Shown: piece by piece, positions 17,602 through 25,335 of the stretch | How positions within the stretch are numbered: position 1 is the stretch's first letter | Layout of the letters: the number at the start of each line of letters is the position of its first letter | DNA from: Amycolatopsis anabasis | GTDB lineage: Bacteria; Actinomycetota; Actinomycetes; Mycobacteriales; Pseudonocardiaceae | Length of the DNA: 64,000 bases | Assembly: GCF_009765355.1 (NCBI RefSeq) | Contig: NZ_VTHK01000012.1 | Location: 160,874-224,873 of the forward strand | Direction of reading: 5' to 3' | Program-made: the position numbers and the translations under genes | Notes under the pieces: model-generated | What the model saw: only the letters and a program-made list of their open reading frames with translations | What the model was told of the DNA's origin: nothing | Database searches by the model: none

Positions 17602-18498
17602 ATGCGCATCGGGTTGTTCCTCAACGAATTGGGCGCCCCGGTCGACGCGATGGTCGATCAGGCGCGCGAAGCCGCCGAGACGGGGTTCACCGCGGCCTGG
17701 GCCGGTCAGCGCACCGGCTGGGACGTGCTCAGCGCCCTGGCGGTCGTCGGGCGCGAGGTGCCCGGGATCGACCTGGGCACCGCCGTCCTGCCGACCTATC
17801 CCCGCCACCCGCTCGCGCTGGCCGCGCAGGCGCTGACCGTGCAGTCGGCAATCGGCAACCGCCTCACCCTCGGCCTCGGGGTGGCCCACCGGCACATCGT
17901 CGAAGGCCAGCTGGGCCTGTCCTTCGACCGCCCGGCCCGGCATCTCCGCGAATACCTGTCCGTGCTCGGCCCCCTGCTCCGGGGCGAAACCGTTTCCCGC
18001 CAAGGCGAAACCCTCACCGCGGTCGGATCGATCGAGGCTCCCGGGGCACGGCCGCCGTCCCTCCTCGTCGGCGCGCTCGGGCCGGCGATGCTGCGCGTGG
18101 CCGGGGAACTCGCCGACGGCACGGTGACCGTGTGGGCCGGGCCCAGGACCATCGCCGAATACATCGTCCCGGCTCTCACCCGAGCCGCCGGTCCCCGGAC
18201 GAACCCCCGCGTGGTCGCCAACGTCCTCGTCTGCGTGACCGGTGACGAACCGGCCCGGCGCGCCGAGATCGCCGACCAGTTCGGCGCGGCCGCGGAAATC
18301 CCCTACTACCGCGCGATCCTCGACCGCGAAGGCCACACCGGCATCGCGGACACCGCCCTCATCGGCGACGAAACCGCGGTCGTCCGCGAAATCCGCCGCC
18401 TCGCCGACGCCGGGGCCACCGAACTAATCGCCATCCCGGTCGGCACCGAGGCCGAACAAACCCGCACCCGGCAGTTCCTCCTCCCCCTCGCCACCTAG
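17602..18498 (+). CDS. LLM-class F420-dependent oxidoreductase
   Basis: A 298-residue luciferase-like TIM-barrel flavin/F420 enzyme. MRIGLFLNELGAPVDAMVDQ at the start, LGTAVLPTYPRHPLALAAQA and LTLGLGVAHRHIVEGQLG are typical of the F420-dependent branch found in mycobacteria and relatives. The substrate is unknown. It has a GGAGAATTC ribosome binding site and forms an operon with the TetR gene. A strong hairpin follows. Confidence 0.88.
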   Translation: MRIGLFLNELGAPVDAMVDQAREAAETGFTAAWAGQRTGWDVLSALAVVGREVPGIDLGTAVLPTYPRHPLALAAQALTVQSAIGNRLTLGLGVAHRHIVEGQLGLSFDRPARHLREYLSVLGPLLRGETVSRQGETLTAVGSIEAPGARPPSLLVGALGPAMLRVAGELADGTVTVWAGPRTIAEYIVPALTRAAGPRTNPRVVANVLVCVTGDEPARRAEIADQFGAAAEIPYYRAILDREGHTGIADTALIGDETAVVREIRRLADAGATELIAIPVGTEAEQTRTRQFLLPLAT

Positions 18499-18506
18499 CG
18501 CGAAAG

Positions 18507-18561
18507 TTTCATGAGGGGACCCCTCCAGACAAATTTTGTCCGGAGGGGTCCCCTCATGAAA
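18507..18561. terminator. Long bidirectional hairpin
   Basis: Arms of about 27 bp, starting TTTCATGAGGGGACCCCTCC, pair across a short A/T centre with one mismatch. It lies between the convergent oxidoreductase (stop 18498) and cutA (stop 18577). The sequence differs from the AAGGGACC family elsewhere in the window, so it is a second hairpin family. Confidence 0.8.
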
Positions 18562-18576
18562 GTGCGGCGCTGGGGA

Positions 18577-18900
18577 TCAGGGGCGGGTTTCGGTGACCAG
18601 CCAGGTGAGGTAGTCGGCGCTGCCGCCTTCGATCGGGGTCACGATGATCTCGGGCACGTCGTAGGTGTGGTTCGCCTTGAGCTGATCGGTCAGCGCGGCG
18701 ACCCGGTCCGCGGCGGTCTTGATCTCCACCCGCCATTCCTGGTCGGTCTGGACCTTTCCTTCCCAGCGGTAGACGCTGGTGATCGGCCCGACGATCTGCG
18801 CGCAGGCGCCGAGATTGGCCTCGATCGCCCGCGCCGCCAGTTCCCGGGCGGCGTCTTCACTGTCCGTTGTGGACGAAACGATCACGTGCTCCGACGGCAT
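18577..18900 (-). CDS. cutA: Divalent-cation tolerance protein CutA
   Basis: A 107-residue protein of normal CutA1 length. Family signatures are ANLGACAQIVGPITSVYRWE, VQTDQEWRVEIKT and HTYDVPEIIVTPIEGGSADY. CutA1 forms a trimer with a PII-like ferredoxin fold; it was linked to copper tolerance, but its role is not settled. It is 18 bp downstream of the TPR gene. Confidence 0.95.
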   Translation of the reverse strand: MPSEHVIVSSTTDSEDAARELAARAIEANLGACAQIVGPITSVYRWEGKVQTDQEWRVEIKTAADRVAALTDQLKANHTYDVPEIIVTPIEGGSADYLTWLVTETRP

Positions 18901-18918
18901 GCCGCGAGGCTACCGCCG

Positions 18919-19893
18919 TCACGCCGCGGCGCGCAGCGTGCCCATGAACATCAGGATCCGGTCGGACAGTTCGACCGCCGCCGGATGGTCGCGGCGCCGA
19001 TCGGCCTCCTTCTTCAGCGGCCAGATCCGGTCCTTGATCCGGGTCGACTTGACCGTCGCGGCCAGGTCGATCGCCTCGGCCCCGACCTCGGCCGCGTGGT
19101 CGACCTCACCGGCCAGCAGGTGGTTCAGCGACAGCTGCACGAGGTTGAACGCCCGGCTGCGCGCGGTCCCCTCGCCGTACCGGGCGAGCGCGGTGGCGAA
19201 CGCCGGGATCGCCCGCCGCACGTGGTTCGCGTCGGCGTGCAGCGCCAGCTCGGTGTGCACGGTCCCGATCATCGCGTGCAGATCGGCGTAGTCGAAGAAC
19301 CGGGCCCACGGCGGCGCTTCGGCGACATCGGCCCTGGCGAACTTGTCCTGCGCGCCGCCGAGCTGGCGCAGGGCGTCCTCGGTCTTCCCCAGTTTCGCGA
19401 AGGCCCAGGCCTGGTTGGCACTCAGAATGCTCACCATGAGCGAGGATCCGCTCGCCCCGGCGACCGATTGCCCGAGCCGGAACAGCGCCAGCGCGTCCTC
19501 CGGCGACCGGTGGTGCAGGTGCACCCGGCCCATCCGGTAGAGCACGTTCGCGACGAGCGCGTCGTTGCCGCCCTCCTTGGCCAGTTCCAGCGCGTAGTCG
19601 AAATGGCGGCGGGCGGCGTCCACCATGCCGGTGTCGAACGATGCCCAGCCCGCCAGGTTGTGCAGATCGGCCACGGCGACGCACAAGCGCTTCCGGACCG
19701 CCCCGGAGCAGTCGGCGGCGAGCAACTGATGTCCCCAGGCGAGCAGCGCGACCACCGAATCCCGGCAGCACCCGCCGCCGTACTGGTAGTCCACCGCTCG
19801 AAGCCCGGCGGTCAGCGTTTCCACGCGCTCGACGTCGGCCAAACCGACGCGACCGGGTCGGCGGATGATGGAGGCAAGGTCGTAGCCGGACAT
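18919..19893 (-). CDS. TPR-repeat protein, regulator-like without a helix-turn-helix
   Basis: A 324-residue all-helical protein with TPR-like repeats, for example AVADLHNLAGWASFDTGMVD, DALVANVLYRMGRVHLHH and SANQAWAFAKLGKTEDALRQ. The same repeats form the C-terminal half of many actinobacterial Xre regulators. Here the usual DNA-binding domain is missing: the first 40 residues (SGYDLASIIRRPGRVGLADV) contain no HTH. It may have lost that domain or may act through protein contacts. It is upstream of cutA on the same strand. Confidence 0.75.
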   Translation of the reverse strand: MSGYDLASIIRRPGRVGLADVERVETLTAGLRAVDYQYGGGCCRDSVVALLAWGHQLLAADCSGAVRKRLCVAVADLHNLAGWASFDTGMVDAARRHFDYALELAKEGGNDALVANVLYRMGRVHLHHRSPEDALALFRLGQSVAGASGSSLMVSILSANQAWAFAKLGKTEDALRQLGGAQDKFARADVAEAPPWARFFDYADLHAMIGTVHTELALHADANHVRRAIPAFATALARYGEGTARSRAFNLVQLSLNHLLAGEVDHAAEVGAEAIDLAATVKSTRIKDRIWPLKKEADRRRDHPAAVELSDRILMFMGTLRAAA

Positions 19894-20029
19894 CTCTGGC
19901 CCTCCTGATACGCGACTCCCCCTGGTGCGACTCGCGCCGCACCAGCACTATCCGCGCACACGCGGTCACCGCATAAGGGTCCAACGACCCCCGCCGACCA
20001 GGACCATCGACTCTCCGCTTCAACTTTGG

Positions 20030-20049
20030 TTAGGCTATGCTAATTTGAC
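20030..20049. promoter_or_regulatory. Possible degenerate iron box (DtxR/IdeR type)
   Basis: TTAGGCTATGCTAATTTGA at 20030-20048 matches the first two thirds of the IdeR/DmdR consensus TTAGGTTAGGCTAACCTAA and diverges at the end. It also contains TATGCT, a possible -10 box, just ahead of the ATG at 20053, giving a near-leaderless mRNA. Support is moderate at best. Confidence 0.35.
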
Positions 20050-20052
20050 TAT

Positions 20053-20874
20053 ATGAAGCCGATTCAGGAACGGGCGGCGGCTTTCGAGCGGGCGCACGAA
20101 AGCCGGGAACTCCGCACCGGCGCACTGCACTGGCACTACCGCACCGGCGGCAGCGGCGAGCCCGTGCTGCTGCTCACCGGCGGCGTCGGAATCGGCATCG
20201 CCTGGATCGACCTCGCGCTCGCCCTGACCCCGGAGTTCCGCACGATCGTCGTGGACTACCCGCGGGGCGCGTGCTCGTTCGACGCGCTCGCCGACGGCCT
20301 GTCCGAGGTGCTCGACGCCGAGCACGTCGACCGCGCGCACGTGGTCGGCCAGTCCGCGGGCGGGATGCTCGCCGAGGTGTTCTCCCGCCGCGCGCCCGGG
20401 CGGATCCGCTCGCTGGTGTTCACCGGCACCGGCCTCTACGGCCCGGAGGACGTCGAGCGGCTCGAAGGGCGCATCGCCGAAATCGAGAACACCCCGTGGG
20501 CGGACTACCGCGAGCTGACCCGGCAGGCGCTGCGCGCGGTGTGGCAGGACTCCGGCGAGGCCGAGTTCTGGACCGAACAGGTGGACGCCGCCCAGGAGCG
20601 GGGCGGCCCGCGGGACGCGATCGGCTCCCTCCGCATGCTGCTCGACCTCGCGCGCCGCCAACCCGAACTGCGGAAGTCCGAGGCGTGGCAGGGCCCGATC
20701 CTGGTGCTGAAGGCGGCCGACGACCGGAGCATCACCGAAACCCACACCCGCCGCCTGCTCGACCTGCACCCCGGGGCCGAACTCCGGATGTTCCCCGACG
20801 GCGGGCATTCGCTGCTCGTGACGCGCCCACGGGACTACGTCGAGGCCGTCACCGGGTTCCTCCGCGCGCACTGA
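20053..20874 (+). CDS. Alpha/beta hydrolase
   Basis: A 273-residue hydrolase. The nucleophile is in VVGQSAGGMLAEV, the oxyanion region in VLLLTGGVGIGIAW, and the C-terminal histidine in FPDGGHSLLVTRP. Its substrate is unknown. It is divergent from the TPR gene. The start lacks a clear Shine-Dalgarno and lies only about 12 bp after a -10-like TATGCT, consistent with a short leader. Confidence 0.85.
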   Translation: MKPIQERAAAFERAHESRELRTGALHWHYRTGGSGEPVLLLTGGVGIGIAWIDLALALTPEFRTIVVDYPRGACSFDALADGLSEVLDAEHVDRAHVVGQSAGGMLAEVFSRRAPGRIRSLVFTGTGLYGPEDVERLEGRIAEIENTPWADYRELTRQALRAVWQDSGEAEFWTEQVDAAQERGGPRDAIGSLRMLLDLARRQPELRKSEAWQGPILVLKAADDRSITETHTRRLLDLHPGAELRMFPDGGHSLLVTRPRDYVEAVTGFLRAH

Positions 20875-20892
20875 ACACTCACCCGGCCGACC

Positions 20893-20906
20893 GGGTCCTA
20901 TGGCCC
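20893..20906. promoter_or_regulatory. DosR-type box upstream of the PPOX gene
   Basis: GGGTCCTATGGCCC fits the palindromic core GGGNCNNNNGNCCC of the mycobacterial DosR (DevR) box. It lies 71-84 bp upstream of the flavin-binding gene at 20977, a family often found in DosR regulons. A DosS/DosR-like pair follows that gene. Confidence 0.55.
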
Positions 20907-20976
20907 TACCGAGGTTCACTCCATCGGGCGAAGGTGAGTCTCGAAACCATTGCGACCACGAATGCCGAGGCACTCG

Positions 20977-21387
20977 ATGCTGGACTCCTCCGCCCCCGAG
21001 GTGCTCGATCGCGCCCAGTGCCTCGCGTTGCTGCGCACCGCGCCGATCGGCAGGGTCGTGTTCACCAATCGCGGACTACCCGCGGTGCAGCCGGTGCGGT
21101 TCCTGCTGAACGGCGATTGCGTGTGTTTCCCCGCGCCCGCGGACAGTGCCCTGTTCGCCGCCGCGAACGACTCGGTGATCGCCTTCGAGGCGGATTCCTT
21201 CGCGCCGGACCTGACCGAGGGCTGGTGCGTCACCGTGCTCGGCCGCGCCGGCGAGGACACGGCGCCGGACCCGCTCAGCGGCCTGCCCGGCCTGCGGTGG
21301 GAGTATCCGGCGACCGACGATCGGCGAATCCGGCTCCCGGCGGAAGTGGTGAACGGCCGCCGACTTCAGGGCCTCGGCTGGCAGTAA
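20977..21387 (+). CDS. Pyridoxamine 5'-phosphate oxidase-like flavin-binding protein
   Basis: A 136-residue split-barrel protein. CLALLRTAPIGRVVFTNRGL and AVQPVRFLLNGDCVCFPAP are the first strands of the PPOX-like FMN/F420-binding fold; ADSFAPDLTEGWCVTVLGRA follows. Such small proteins are frequent members of DosR regulons in mycobacteria. The ATG at 20977 gives the expected N-terminus, although an in-frame start at 20950 exists. It sits 48 bp ahead of the sensor kinase and may share its transcript. Confidence 0.82.
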   Translation: MLDSSAPEVLDRAQCLALLRTAPIGRVVFTNRGLPAVQPVRFLLNGDCVCFPAPADSALFAAANDSVIAFEADSFAPDLTEGWCVTVLGRAGEDTAPDPLSGLPGLRWEYPATDDRRIRLPAEVVNGRRLQGLGWQ

Positions 21388-21435
21388 CGAACCCCCTGAC
21401 GGCACCGACCACACCGAGGTGACGGCAGTAGGGGT

Positions 21436-22953
21436 GTGGTGATCGAATCCAATGTCCGCCGCCTGCTGGACGGGGTGGTGCGGGTCGCCGCCGACCTGAG
21501 CTTGCCCGACGTGCTGAACCGGATCGTGCAGTCGTCGTGCGAGTTGGTCGGCGCCGGTTACGGTGCGCTCACGACGGCCGAGGACGGCACGCGGGTCGCC
21601 GAGGCCGGTCCCCGGCCGGAACGCATCGGCCCCGGTTCGCTCGAGGTCGAGATCCGGGTCCGCGACACCGTGTTCGCCACCCTTCAGCTCGCGCCGAAAC
21701 CCGGTGGTGAGCCGTTCACCGAGCAGGACCGCGAATCCATCGGCGCGCTGGCGGTGACCGCGGGCGTCGCCATCGAGAACGCGACGCTGTTCGAACGAAC
21801 GCGGCGGCGGGAACGCTGGCTGGAAGCCTCGCACCAGGTCACCAGCGCCCTGCTCACCGGCGAGGACCCGACCGCGGCCCTGCACCTGATCGCCGAACGC
21901 GCGCGGCTGGTCGCCGGTGCCACGGTCGGCGGCATCGCGCGCCCGCGGGAAGGCGATCGGTCGACCCTGGTGTTCGAGGTGGTCGAATCGGACGAGCCGG
22001 GAACCGTGTCCCGGCTCGCCGGGATCACCGTGCCCGCGAAGGGCACCGCGACCGGGCTCGCCTTCACCAGCGGGAAGCCGGTGGTCGTCCGGCAGTACGG
22101 CGATCACGTGGTCGCGCAGCAGGCCGGGACCGGGATCTCGTTGCCCGCGCTGGTGAAGGATCTGGACTCCGCGGTGGCCGTCCCGCTGACCGTCGGCGAG
22201 GAAACGCTCGGCGTCCTCATGGTGGCCAAGATCGGGGACAAGGTCCCGTTCACCGACGAGGAGGTGCGACTCGCGCAGACCTTCGCCGGGCACGCGGCAC
22301 TGGCCATGGAGTTCGCCCGCGCCGAGGAGGACCGGCGGCGGCTCGCCGTGTACTCCGACCGCGACCGGATCGCCCGCGATCTGCACGATCTGGTGATCCA
22401 GCGGCTGTTCGCGACCGGGCTCGGCTTGGCCGGGCTCAGCAAGATGATCACCGAGGCCGAGGTCGCCGACCGGGTCACCGGTTTCGTGCACGAACTCGAC
22501 CGCACCATCCGGGACATCCGCAACAGCATCTTCTCGCTGCGGGAACCGGCCGAGGGCCGGGACAGCCCGCGCGCCGAGTTGCTGCGGCTCGGGACGGAAG
22601 CCGCGGGGATGCTGGGCTTCGAACCGCGGATCGACTTCGACGGGCCGCTCGACACGGCGGTCCCCGCCCCGCTGCGGGACGACCTGATCGCGACCGTGCG
22701 GGAGGCGCTGTCCAATGTGGCCCGGCATGCCGCGGCGACCTCGGTTGCGGTGAGCGTGGTGGTCGACCGGGCGGGCCGGGAACTGACCGTCACGGTGACC
22801 GACGACGGCGCCGGAATTCCGGTCGGCGTCACGCGGCGCAGCGGGCTCGCGAATCTCGCCGAACGCGCGGCATCGCGAAAGGGGAATTGCACTGTGCGAA
22901 GCGTGCCCGAGGGTGGTACCACACTGGTGTGGACGGTCCCCTTGAGAGGGTGA
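21436..22953 (+). CDS. DosS/DevS-like GAF-domain histidine kinase with a shortened first GAF
   Basis: A 505-residue soluble kinase. Residues ~18-115 form a reduced first GAF domain, ~130-300 a complete second GAF, then HisKA_3 with DRDRIARDLHDLVIQRLFAT and HATPase with VREALSNVARHAAA and VTDDGAGIP. The H-box matches mycobacterial DosS/DosT closely. In DosS, GAF-A carries the heme and its His ligand in a segment of about 65 residues; here that segment is absent between LTTAEDG and VEIRVRDTVFATLQL. Heme-based O2/NO/CO sensing is therefore unlikely. Starts at GTG 21436 or GTG 21439. It is followed 23 bp later by its response regulator. Confidence 0.88.
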   Translation: MVIESNVRRLLDGVVRVAADLSLPDVLNRIVQSSCELVGAGYGALTTAEDGTRVAEAGPRPERIGPGSLEVEIRVRDTVFATLQLAPKPGGEPFTEQDRESIGALAVTAGVAIENATLFERTRRRERWLEASHQVTSALLTGEDPTAALHLIAERARLVAGATVGGIARPREGDRSTLVFEVVESDEPGTVSRLAGITVPAKGTATGLAFTSGKPVVVRQYGDHVVAQQAGTGISLPALVKDLDSAVAVPLTVGEETLGVLMVAKIGDKVPFTDEEVRLAQTFAGHAALAMEFARAEEDRRRLAVYSDRDRIARDLHDLVIQRLFATGLGLAGLSKMITEAEVADRVTGFVHELDRTIRDIRNSIFSLREPAEGRDSPRAELLRLGTEAAGMLGFEPRIDFDGPLDTAVPAPLRDDLIATVREALSNVARHAAATSVAVSVVVDRAGRELTVTVTDDGAGIPVGVTRRSGLANLAERAASRKGNCTVRSVPEGGTTLVWTVPLRG

Positions 22954-22976
22954 TCGGTTTTCCGGGAGGCACGGGC

Positions 22977-23633
22977 ATGACGATTTCGGTGTTCCTGCTC
23001 GATGATCACGAAGTCGTCCGTACCGGACTGAAAACCTTGCTGGAAGCCGAAGACGATCTCGAAGTCGCCGGTGAGGCCGGTTCGGCGGCCGAAGCCCTTG
23101 CCAGAATTCCGGTGGCGAAACCGGATGTTGCCATTCTCGATGTCAGATTGCCGGACGGCGAAGGCGTGAGCGTGTGCCGCGATATTCGCGCGTCGGTGGA
23201 TCCGCCGCCCGCCTGCCTGATGCTCACCTCCTATTCCGACGACGAGGCATTGTTCGGCGCCATCATGGCGGGCGCTTCGGGGTACCTGCTGAAACAGGTG
23301 AGCGGGACCAGTCTGGTTTCCGCGGTCCGGAGCGTCGCGGCGGGCGGCTCCCTGCTCGACGCCCACCTGACCGCGTCGGTGCTGAGCAAGCTGCGCGGCG
23401 AGGGCAATCAGCAGGACTCCGGGTACGCGCAGCTCAGCCCGCAGGAGCGGCGGGTGCTCGAGCTGGTCGCGGACGGGCTGACCAACCGCCAGATCGCGGC
23501 GAAGCTGTTCCTGGCCGAGAAGACGGTGAAGAACTACGTGTCCGCGGTGCTGCACAAGCTCGGCTTCGAACGCCGAACCGAAGCCGCCGTCTACGCCGCA
23601 AGGCGCAAACCCCGGCCACCGGCCACCCGCTGA
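22977..23633 (+). CDS. DosR/DevR-like response regulator
   Basis: A 218-residue NarL-family regulator. The receiver starts MTISVFLLDDHEVVRTGLK, with phospho-acceptor Asp in VAILDVRLPDGEGV and the Lys in GYLLKQVSG. The LuxR HTH reads LSPQERRVLELVADGLTNRQ and AEKTVKNYVSAVLHKLGFER, very close to DosR. GGGAGG is seven bases upstream of the ATG. It pairs with the kinase at 21436. Two candidate DosR boxes, at 20893 and 23634, frame the cluster. Confidence 0.9.
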   Translation: MTISVFLLDDHEVVRTGLKTLLEAEDDLEVAGEAGSAAEALARIPVAKPDVAILDVRLPDGEGVSVCRDIRASVDPPPACLMLTSYSDDEALFGAIMAGASGYLLKQVSGTSLVSAVRSVAAGGSLLDAHLTASVLSKLRGEGNQQDSGYAQLSPQERRVLELVADGLTNRQIAAKLFLAEKTVKNYVSAVLHKLGFERRTEAAVYAARRKPRPPATR

Positions 23634-23647
23634 GGGACTTTCGCCCC
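23634..23647. promoter_or_regulatory. DosR-type box after the response regulator
   Basis: GGGACTTTCGCCCC begins directly after the response-regulator stop codon. It matches the GGGNCNNNNGNCCC core and 12 of 14 positions of GGGACTTTAGTCCC. It precedes a small membrane-protein frame on the plus strand. Confidence 0.6.
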
Positions 23648-23665
23648 TGTCCAGTCCGGGACGGT

Positions 23666-23902
23666 ATGCCCTGGTTCCCACGCGCCGCACCGGCAATCGT
23701 GTACGGGTCCGTTCAGCGCCCCGCCGATTCACCCACGGAGCCCACCATCACTCCCCTGACCGTCGCAGCCCTCGTCCTGATCGCCGGGCTCCTCCTGGCC
23801 TTCCGCACCGCCGCCCGCCACGTCCACAACACGCTGCGCGAAGAAATGACCACCGACCACCCAACACCGGAAATCCCCCACCAACGCAACCGTGCCGCAT
23901 AA
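23666..23902 (+). CDS. Small single-pass membrane protein
   Basis: Up to 78 residues, with one clear membrane helix (ITPLTVAALVLIAGLLLAF) and a polar tail. Possible starts are ATG 23666 and GTG 23699; the second leaves better room after the candidate DosR box at 23634-23647. No family is recognised. The reading frame stays open for more than 200 codons upstream because of the high-GC codon bias of the regulator gene, so only the part after 23666 is proposed. Confidence 0.45.
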   Translation: MPWFPRAAPAIVYGSVQRPADSPTEPTITPLTVAALVLIAGLLLAFRTAARHVHNTLREEMTTDHPTPEIPHQRNRAA

Positions 23903-23937
23903 TTCGGGACTGTCCCCCACCCGCCCAAAGCGACCAC

Positions 23938-23990
23938 CGCGGATGGGGGTCCGGGGGCGCGCCCCCGGCTGGGGGTGCGGGGGCTCGGCC
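23938..23990. repeat. GC-rich hairpin array next to tmRNA
   Basis: Short hairpins such as GGGGGCGCGCCCCC and GGGGGCTCGGCCCCC alternate with GGGGGT spacers. The same kind of array lies beyond the terminators of both tRNA-fMet genes (35030-35144 and 36207-36317). Confidence 0.65.
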
Positions 23991-24018
23991 CCCACAAGAA
24001 ATGTCCGAACACGAGTAA

Positions 24019-24049
24019 GCGGCGAGCGCTCTCCGCGAGCACTCGCCGC
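24019..24049 (-). terminator. tmRNA terminator
   Basis: GCGGCGAG pairs with CTCGCCGC around a 15-base loop that can also pair internally. It begins 6 bp beyond the 3' end of the tmRNA and is followed on the minus strand by TTACTCGTGTT. Confidence 0.75.
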
Positions 24050-24055
24050 CACGAG

Positions 24056-24423
24056 TGGAGGTGCCGGGAATTGAACCCGGGTCCTCTGCCGCCTCAACAG
24101 GGCTTCTCCGTGCGCAGTCCGCTAGGTCTCTACTCGGCCCCCTTGGTCACGCGAACAAGCCAAGGTGACGGGCCCAGCCACTGTGGGTTTCCCAACCGGT
24201 CCCCGTGGCCGGGACCGGCGGTAAGCCTCCTAGCTGATGCCGGCGACCGGGACGGAGGCACTCCCGGGCCGACAGACTAGCCGTCGCTTAGGCAGCGAGG
24301 GCGTAGTCGCGCTGGCTATTGGCCTTGGCGCTTATTGGTTTGCGATGACGCTTACGGTGGTCTCTCGCCTGCACCGGCACGCTTCCCCTGAATCAACGTC
24401 CAGAGTCGAAACCGTTCACCCCC
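24056..24423 (-). ncRNA. ssrA: tmRNA (ssrA)
   Basis: Transfer-messenger RNA that rescues stalled ribosomes with SmpB. Read on the minus strand, the 5' end GGGGGTG (24423-24417) pairs with the 3' strand CACCTCC. The T arm CCGGG-TTCAATT-CCCGG and discriminator A lie at the 3' end; CCA is not encoded. The tag frame ends ...QRDYALAA then TAA, as in other actinobacteria. The resume codon is probably the GCC of the frame AKANSQRDYALAA, preceded by AATAAGC. Length is 368 nt. The smpB gene is 6.4 kb away. Confidence 0.95.
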
Positions 24424-24598
24424 TTGCTGGTGGATCACAACCCACACAGGATAACGCGCCGGGCAAGCGGGATATTTCCCTCACCCCCGCGGCGCGGCGG
24501 TGGGGTTAGCCCTACCTGCGAGATGCCCGTGCACACCATGGTTGGCGGGGCCCTCGCGGGCGAAGCTGGTTCGCGACACCCCGAGAAAGGAACCAGCC

Positions 24599-25303
24599 AT
24601 GACTTCGGCCCTCGTCGAGCAGGACGGCACCCGGCCACGCCCCTCGGTCGGCGGTTCGGTCGCGTACCTGCTGATGAACCTGCCGGTGGGGATCGCCGGC
24701 TTCGTCACGCTGCTCACGCTCATCACCGCCGGTATCGGCACGGCGATCGTGTGGGTGGGGCTGCCGCTCGCGGCGCTGGCCGTGCTGATCGCCCGGGGCG
24801 CCGCGCGGGTCGAACGGGCCCGGGTCTACGCCCTGCTGAACACCTACATCGCGATCCCGTACCGGCCGCTGCCCGACGGCGGGCAGAAGGCGCGCTGGAA
24901 GGCGCGGCTGGGCGACGGCGCGACCTGGCGGGACATCGCGTACTTCGTCCTGCTGTTCCCGCTCGGGATCATCGAGTTCGTCCTGGTGGTGGTGTTCTGG
25001 GCGACCAGCCTCGCGCTGACCGCGCTGCCGATCTACTTCCGGTTCCTGCCCGAGGGCGCCTACTACTTCCCGGCGTGGGACGTCCGGTGGATCACCGTCG
25101 ACTCGACGGTGGAGGCGCTGCCGTGGGCGGCGCTCGGGGTCCTGTTCCTCGCCCTTTCGATGGCGCTGACCAGGGCACTCGGGACCACGCACGCCCGGTT
25201 CGCGCGGGCGTTGCTCGGCCCGGCGCCGAGTGTCCGCCGGCTCGCCGAAGCCGGTGCGCCCGCTCGGGAGCCGGGGAGCATGAGCACGGTGGCAGGATGG
25301 TGA
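24599..25303 (+). CDS. Kinase-less sensor-domain membrane protein
   Basis: A 234-residue four-helix membrane protein similar over its length to the N-terminal sensor domain of the next gene. Shared blocks include the ATWRDIAYFVLLFPLGIIEF / TTWRDLAYLMISFPLGILEF pair. It matches the putative sensor domain found in actinobacterial NarL-type kinases but lacks His-kinase and ATPase parts. AAAGGA lies eight bases before the ATG. Its end reaches the spacer before the kinase ATG, so the two are one operon. It may dimerise with or modulate the kinase. Confidence 0.85.
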   Translation: MTSALVEQDGTRPRPSVGGSVAYLLMNLPVGIAGFVTLLTLITAGIGTAIVWVGLPLAALAVLIARGAARVERARVYALLNTYIAIPYRPLPDGGQKARWKARLGDGATWRDIAYFVLLFPLGIIEFVLVVVFWATSLALTALPIYFRFLPEGAYYFPAWDVRWITVDSTVEALPWAALGVLFLALSMALTRALGTTHARFARALLGPAPSVRRLAEAGAPAREPGSMSTVAGW

Positions 25304-25335
25304 CCAGCACCGTTGGGTTGGCAGGAGGTCGGCGG

